Source of the DNA: CAZLYK01 sp964563495
GTDB lineage: Bacteria; Acidobacteriota; Blastocatellia; RBC074
NCBI GenBank assembly: GCA_964563495.1
Contig: CAZLYK010000159.1
Span: forward strand, 1-12,060
Length of the DNA stretch: 12,060 nt
Reading direction: 5' to 3'
A model generated the notes under the pieces. That model made no database searches and was not told the DNA's origin. It worked only from the letters and a program-made list of their open reading frames with translations. Below are positions 8,901 to 12,060 of the stretch, piece after piece (the stretch's first letter is position 1; the number at the start of each line of letters is the position of its first letter). The translations under genes and the position numbers were made by a program.

Positions 8901-9652
8901 GCGCAGTTGATCCCGATGCTCAGCAACGGAGCGTGCTGGGTCGAGATGAAATAGGCCTCGACCGTCTGCCCCGAAAGCGTTCGCCCGCTCAGGTCGGTGA
9001 TGGTGAACGAGAGCATGAGCGGAAGCGATCGCCCCAGATCCTCGAACAATTTCTCGATCGCGAAGAGTCCGGCCTTGGAGTTGAGCGAATCGAAGACCGT
9101 TTCGACGATCAAAATATCCGCGCCGCCGTCGACCAGCCCCTTTGCCTGCTCGTAATAGGCTTCGACGACCTGATCGTAGGTGACTGCCCGAAAGGCCGGA
9201 TCATTAACATCGGGCGAGATCGAAGCCGCCTTATTCATCGGGCCCAGAGCGCCCCCGACGAAGACTTCGCGCTCCGGATGCTCGGCCATAAACTGGTTCG
9301 CCGCGCGGCGCGCGACTCTGGCCGAAGCGAGATTGATCTGATAGGCCAGTCCCTCCATGCCGAAATCGCCGAGCGAGACGGATTGGGCATTAAAAGTGTT
9401 CGTTTCGATGATTTCCGCGCCGGCTTCGAGATACTGGCGATGTATCTCTTCGATGATCTGCGGCTGTGTCAGCGAGAGCAGGTCGTTATTGCCCTGTAGA
9501 TCCTTCGGCCAATCCTTGAACCTCTCGCCGCGAAAGGCAGCCTCATCGAGACGGTAGCGCTGGATCATCGTGCCCATCGCCCCGTCGATCACGACGATCC
9601 GTTGGCGAAGTATCGATTCGATTCTTGCTTTGATCTTCTCTTGTTTGCCCAT
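5957..9652 (-). CDS. metH: Cobalamin-dependent methionine synthase
   Basis: This full-length, four-module enzyme (1231 residues, close to E. coli MetH) transfers the methyl group of 5-methyl-THF to homocysteine through cobalamin. Residues about 18-330 are the homocysteine domain, with zinc ligands C250 (GINCALGP) and C315/C316 (GGCCGTT). Residues about 355-625 are the pterin-binding barrel (FVNIGERTNVTGSPKF at 361-376). Residues about 660-745 are the helical cap, then the B12 Rossmann domain with DxHxxG at 762-767; H764 is the expected axial cobalt ligand. Residues about 905-1231 are the SAM-dependent reactivation domain, with R1140 and GYPACPDH at 1144-1151, so reductive reactivation should be possible. 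Its ATG overlaps the TGA of the upstream reductase gene by one base (TGATG), which suggests translational coupling. Only a weak GAGG (9667-9670) lies upstream. No missing key residue was seen. Confidence 0.98.
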   Translation of the reverse strand: MGKQEKIKARIESILRQRIVVIDGAMGTMIQRYRLDEAAFRGERFKDWPKDLQGNNDLLSLTQPQIIEEIHRQYLEAGAEIIETNTFNAQSVSLGDFGMEGLAYQINLASARVARRAANQFMAEHPEREVFVGGALGPMNKAASISPDVNDPAFRAVTYDQVVEAYYEQAKGLVDGGADILIVETVFDSLNSKAGLFAIEKLFEDLGRSLPLMLSFTITDLSGRTLSGQTVEAYFISTQHAPLLSIGINCALGPKEMRPYIEELSHLAPIYVSTYPNAGLPNPLLPTGFPETPETMAPQLAEWAESGFLNLVGGCCGTTPDHIRAIAEAVKPFKPRRPVKRSPYLSLSGLEALVIRPETNFVNIGERTNVTGSPKFSKLILNRQYEEALAVARQQVENGAQMIDINMDEGMLDSEAVMVHFLNLIASEPDIARVPIVIDSSKWSVIEAGLKCVQGKGIVNSISLKEGQEAFKDRARLIRRYGAAIIVMAFDERGQADSFERKIEICARAYRILVDEIGFPPQDIIFDPNILTVATGIEEHNNYAMDFIRATGWIKENLPGAGVSGGVSNISFSFRGNNTVREAMHSAFLYHAIKAGMDMGIVNAGQLTVYDEIPKDLLELVEDVLLNRRADATERLIVFAESVRGQGKTEAKEVDEWRDRPVEQRLEHALVKGIVDYIETDIEEARQKYGRPLSVIEGPLMAGMNVVGDLFGSGRMFLPQVVKSARVMKKAVAYLTPFLEVEKAAGNGRAQGKIVLATVKGDVHDIGKNIVGVVLGCNNYEVIDLGVMVPCEKILQAAREHGADMIGLSGLITPSLDEMVHVAREMQREGFTIPLLIGGATTSRVHTAVKIAEHYEPPVVHVLDASRAVTVVGSLINPDLKAGYALENQRRQQRDREMHEASKVQRTILSLDQARANRTPIDWATTEIARPSFTGIRVLDHFPLDQIAAFIDWSPFFHTWELAGVYPRLLDDPVIGEQARKLYTDARNLLARIVGDQLLTARAVYGFWPANSVGDDIELYADQAREQVLTRFCMLRQQAEKREGQSNQSLADFIAPKGSGRPDYLGAFVLTTGIGLESLCEKFERDHDDYNSIMAKALADRLAEAFAELLHQQARRDCGYGVDEKLSLEELIREKYRGIRPAPGYPACPDHTEKRKLFDLLEAEENAGVKLTESFAMLPASSVSGWYFSHPEAGYFALGKIEHDQVEDLAKRKGMDVKDVERWLAPNLNYQ

Positions 9653-11508
9653 CAGAGTTCGATCGCCTCGAAGACGTCTAAAGCATGCGGGATCTTTCCG
9701 AACGGGGCGGAGACCTGCACTCCTTGAACGTAGGGCCTCACCTCCCTGAGCATCTCCTGAGCGATCCTGACGCCTTCCTTTAAAGCCGCGGCACCGTCAG
9801 GCGCTTTGCGCATCCGCTCGAGAATCGGCTCAGGCACCGAGACGCCCGGCACCTCATTGTTTAAGAACTCGGCATTGCGATAACTGGTCAGCGGCCAGAT
9901 CCCCGGAATGATCGGAATCCGGAATGACTCGATTCGCTTGAGAAAGGCCATCAACTGGACGACATCGAAGACGGGTTGTGTGATCGCGAACTCGGCACCG
10001 GCCTCGACTTTCCACTCAAAGCGGCGGATTTCGTGGTCCAGGTCGGGCGCGCCCGGGTTGACGCCGACGCCGATGACAAACGATGTCGGTTTACCGATCG
10101 GGTTTCCACCCGGGTCAATTCCGTGATTCAAACGGTTGACCATATTGGTCAGACCGATCGAATCGATATCGAAGACTGCGGTCGCGTCGGGGTAAGGCCC
10201 CATCTTCGGCGGATCTCCGGTGACCAGCAGAAAGTTACGCAGCCCGAGCGCCGCGGCGCCGAGCAGGTCCGAGAACATCCCGAGCAGGTTGCGGTCACGA
10301 CAGGCATAATGCGTCACGGCTTCGATGCCGACCTGCTGTTCGATCAGCAGAGAGACCGCGAGCGCCCCCATCCGAGATTGAGCGCGCGGCCCGTCGGGGA
10401 CGTTGACGGCGTCTACGCCCGCCTCTTTCAACGACCTCACGCCTTCGATCATCTTCGACGGATCGCAGCCTTTAGGTGGGACGATCTCGACACTCGTCAC
10501 AAACCGGCGCTCGGCGATCTTGCCGGCGAATCGCGATCGCTCGGCGAATGGAACCGGCTCGACCCCGGCCGACTGCTCTTCAACCGTAATCGTCGAGACC
10601 TGGCGGCGGCCGGGACTCAACGCGCGCACGGCGTCGACGATCAGCTTGATGTGCTCAGGCGTCGTCCCGCAGCACCCGCCGATAAATTTGACGCCGGCGT
10701 TGATCAACCGCTTGGCGTATTTGGCCATGTACTCCGGCGAAGCCAGATAGATCTGTCTTCCGCCGATGTCTCTCGGAAATCCGGCGTTCGGCTGGGCGGA
10801 GAGCCGGCGATTGGTGTGCTCGCGCATCCGCTCGATCGCTTCCAGGATGATCTGCGGCCCGATCGAGCAGTTGAGGCCGATGACATCGGATCCGCCTCGG
10901 TTGAGCCATTTATCCAGCCTCTCGGTGAAGATCTCCGGTGATGTGCCGAAAGTCGTCTCGCCCTGCTCATTGATCGTCATCTGCGCGAAGATCACGTGAT
11001 CGCAAAGCTCGCGGACGGCGAGGATCGCCTGTTTGATCTCGGCGACATCTTGAAAGGTCTCAAGCACAAAACAATCGACCCCGCCTTCGAGCAGCGCCAG
11101 CGCCTGCTCTTTGAATAGCTCCTTGGCTTCATCGACCGAAGTCGGCCCATAAGGCTCGATCCGTATCCCAAGCGGAGAGATCGCCCCGGCCACAAAGGCG
11201 TCGTGCCTGGCCGATTCCAGCGCCCGGCGCGCGATCTGTGCCGCCGAAACGTTGATCTCCTGCAGCCTCTCATCCAAGCCCTGCTGAGCCAGCTTCAACC
11301 GCGACGCGCCGTAGGTGTTGGTCTCGATGATCTCGGCTCCGGCTTTGATGTATTCGCGATGAATATCCAGGATCAGATCCGGCGCAGAAAGGTTCAGTTC
11401 ATCATAGCAACGATTGATGTAGACGCCTTTGGCGTAGATCATCGTGCCCATGGCGCCATCGAAGATCCTGACCCGGTCTTCCTCAATGAATTGACGGAAT
11501 GTGCTCAT
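9652..11508 (-). CDS. Bifunctional homocysteine S-methyltransferase / 5,10-methylenetetrahydrofolate reductase
   Basis: This 618-residue two-domain protein has the YitJ-type architecture. Residues about 1-300 form a homocysteine S-methyltransferase barrel: FDGAMGTMIY at 16-25, and zinc ligands C214 (LNCSIGP) and C279/C280 (GGCCGTTPEHI). Residues about 330-618 form the FAD-dependent methylenetetrahydrofolate reductase: SVEIVPPKG at 339-347, where the catalytic Glu is expected; LLVTGDPP at 427-434, with D432 matching the flavin-site Asp; and FAITQPVFD at 507-515. It reduces 5,10-methylene-THF to 5-methyl-THF, the methyl donor for MetH encoded immediately downstream. The methyl donor of its own methyltransferase half is uncertain. 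The start gives the expected N-terminus just before the barrel. Its ribosome-binding site is weak (TTGAG), and the start codon lies 8 bases after the terminator at 11517-11553, implying control by attenuation. Confidence 0.95.
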   Translation of the reverse strand: MSTFRQFIEEDRVRIFDGAMGTMIYAKGVYINRCYDELNLSAPDLILDIHREYIKAGAEIIETNTYGASRLKLAQQGLDERLQEINVSAAQIARRALESARHDAFVAGAISPLGIRIEPYGPTSVDEAKELFKEQALALLEGGVDCFVLETFQDVAEIKQAILAVRELCDHVIFAQMTINEQGETTFGTSPEIFTERLDKWLNRGGSDVIGLNCSIGPQIILEAIERMREHTNRRLSAQPNAGFPRDIGGRQIYLASPEYMAKYAKRLINAGVKFIGGCCGTTPEHIKLIVDAVRALSPGRRQVSTITVEEQSAGVEPVPFAERSRFAGKIAERRFVTSVEIVPPKGCDPSKMIEGVRSLKEAGVDAVNVPDGPRAQSRMGALAVSLLIEQQVGIEAVTHYACRDRNLLGMFSDLLGAAALGLRNFLLVTGDPPKMGPYPDATAVFDIDSIGLTNMVNRLNHGIDPGGNPIGKPTSFVIGVGVNPGAPDLDHEIRRFEWKVEAGAEFAITQPVFDVVQLMAFLKRIESFRIPIIPGIWPLTSYRNAEFLNNEVPGVSVPEPILERMRKAPDGAAALKEGVRIAQEMLREVRPYVQGVQVSAPFGKIPHALDVFEAIEL

Positions 11509-11768
<260 letters not shown>

Positions 11769-11780
11769 GCGACGGCGCGT

Positions 11781-11809
11781 AGTATCTTTATTTGAGCCAC
11801 TCATGTCAA
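11781..11809 (-). promoter_or_regulatory. Sigma70-type promoter for tRNA-Ser
   Basis: On the minus strand the consensus -35 TTGACA (plus 11804-11809) is followed by exactly 17 bases and then GATACT (plus 11781-11786), close to the TATAAT -10. The tRNA 5' end at 11768 is 12 bases further on, which leaves a leader of about 6 bases after a start near 11774. This is the strongest promoter seen upstream of the met operon, and without another it would drive tRNA-Ser, the structured spacer and, on terminator read-through, the met genes. Confidence 0.85.
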
Positions 11810-11874
11810 GAAGGAGATGCATGGCGGGGGTTGTCATGATGTTAAGAGATCGATTCAAATCGCCTTCTCCCGAT

Positions 11875-12060
11875 TTACCGTCGTCCTCTCCGTCGCGCAT
11901 CCATCAATAAATTCAATTTGAGAACCTTACCGTCGAGCTCTTTTTTCAACCGTTCCTGCCGGCGCTCTTCGGCGCAAGCATCCAACTCGGCTTTGAGCGA
12001 CTCGATCTCTTTCTGAAGTTCGACTTCTTCCGGCGCGACTCCGGCGCTCTTGAGCACTGA
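11875..12060 (-). CDS. C-terminal fragment of an unidentified coiled-coil protein (cut by window edge)
   Basis: The frame is open to the right edge and ends at TAA (11875-11877), giving 61 visible residues. The codon at the edge reads Ser, and a GTG at 12055-12057 could in principle be a start, but a longer gene beginning outside the window is more likely. The visible part begins SVLKSAGVAPEEVELQKEI and is rich in Glu, Lys, Leu and Ala with heptad-like spacing (LQKEIESLKAELDA, then RLKKELDGKVLKLNLL), consistent with a coiled coil. It ends in a basic RRRGRR tail that could bind nucleic acid or acidic surfaces. I do not recognise the family. It lies upstream of the tRNA-Ser promoter on the same strand. 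A 6-base-pair hairpin (AAATCG/CGATTT) overlaps the stop codon, without a T-run. Confidence 0.55.
   Translation of the reverse strand, partial: SVLKSAGVAPEEVELQKEIESLKAELDACAEERRQERLKKELDGKVLKLNLLMDARRRGRR

Noticed and set aside
9976..10941. Long plus-strand open frame (321 codons) opposite the reductase gene
   Set aside because: It is antisense to a gene with clear family motifs, its translation is rich in Arg, Asp and Gly without any domain, and long antisense frames are expected in GC-rich DNA.
11821..11910. 29-codon plus-strand frame with AAGGAG four bases before its ATG
   Set aside because: The spacing is short, the Shine-Dalgarno lies next to the tRNA -35 box on the other strand, the frame overlaps the coiled-coil gene antisense, and the peptide has no distinctive features.

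Overview
This GC-rich bacterial chromosome segment looks most like Acidobacteriota, perhaps Blastocatellia or Vicinamibacteria. The clues are a long Oar-type TonB-dependent receptor with an N-terminal carboxypeptidase-regulatory-like domain, a PrsW/zinc-ribbon/FHA fusion, and a fused homocysteine methyltransferase-MTHFR beside a full-length MetH. The assignment rests on remembered family distributions, not on a marker gene.

Left part, plus strand. A palindromic repeat (1-56) precedes a multi-domain membrane protease-like gene (90-1328). A second inverted repeat (1314-1358) with the same CAGGATTnACA-type core ends that gene and contains its stop codon. Next comes a 1086-residue TonB-dependent outer-membrane receptor (1447-4707). 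Its stop codon interlocks with the stop of the convergent gene that follows.

Centre and right, minus strand, read right to left. A probable operon runs from 11508 to 4704: a bifunctional homocysteine S-methyltransferase/5,10-methylenetetrahydrofolate reductase, cobalamin-dependent methionine synthase MetH (1-base overlap, TGATG), and a family III CoA-transferase (29-base gap). The first two genes make one pathway step pair: the reductase domain produces 5-methyl-THF and MetH uses it to methylate homocysteine. The place of the CoA-transferase in this operon is not explained by the pathway.

Upstream of the met genes on the same strand lie a near-consensus sigma70 promoter, a tRNA-Ser(GCU) with an A-C mismatch in its acceptor stem, a structured 124-base spacer, and an intrinsic terminator. 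The terminator stops only 8 bases before the first met start codon. The spacer contains a segment that can pair with the 5' arm of the terminator, and that segment is also part of its own hairpin. This is the layout of a transcription attenuator or riboswitch. It matches no methionine, SAM, SAH or cobalamin leader that I could recognise, and it is the most interesting observation in the window. The right edge holds the C-terminal end of an unidentified coiled-coil protein.
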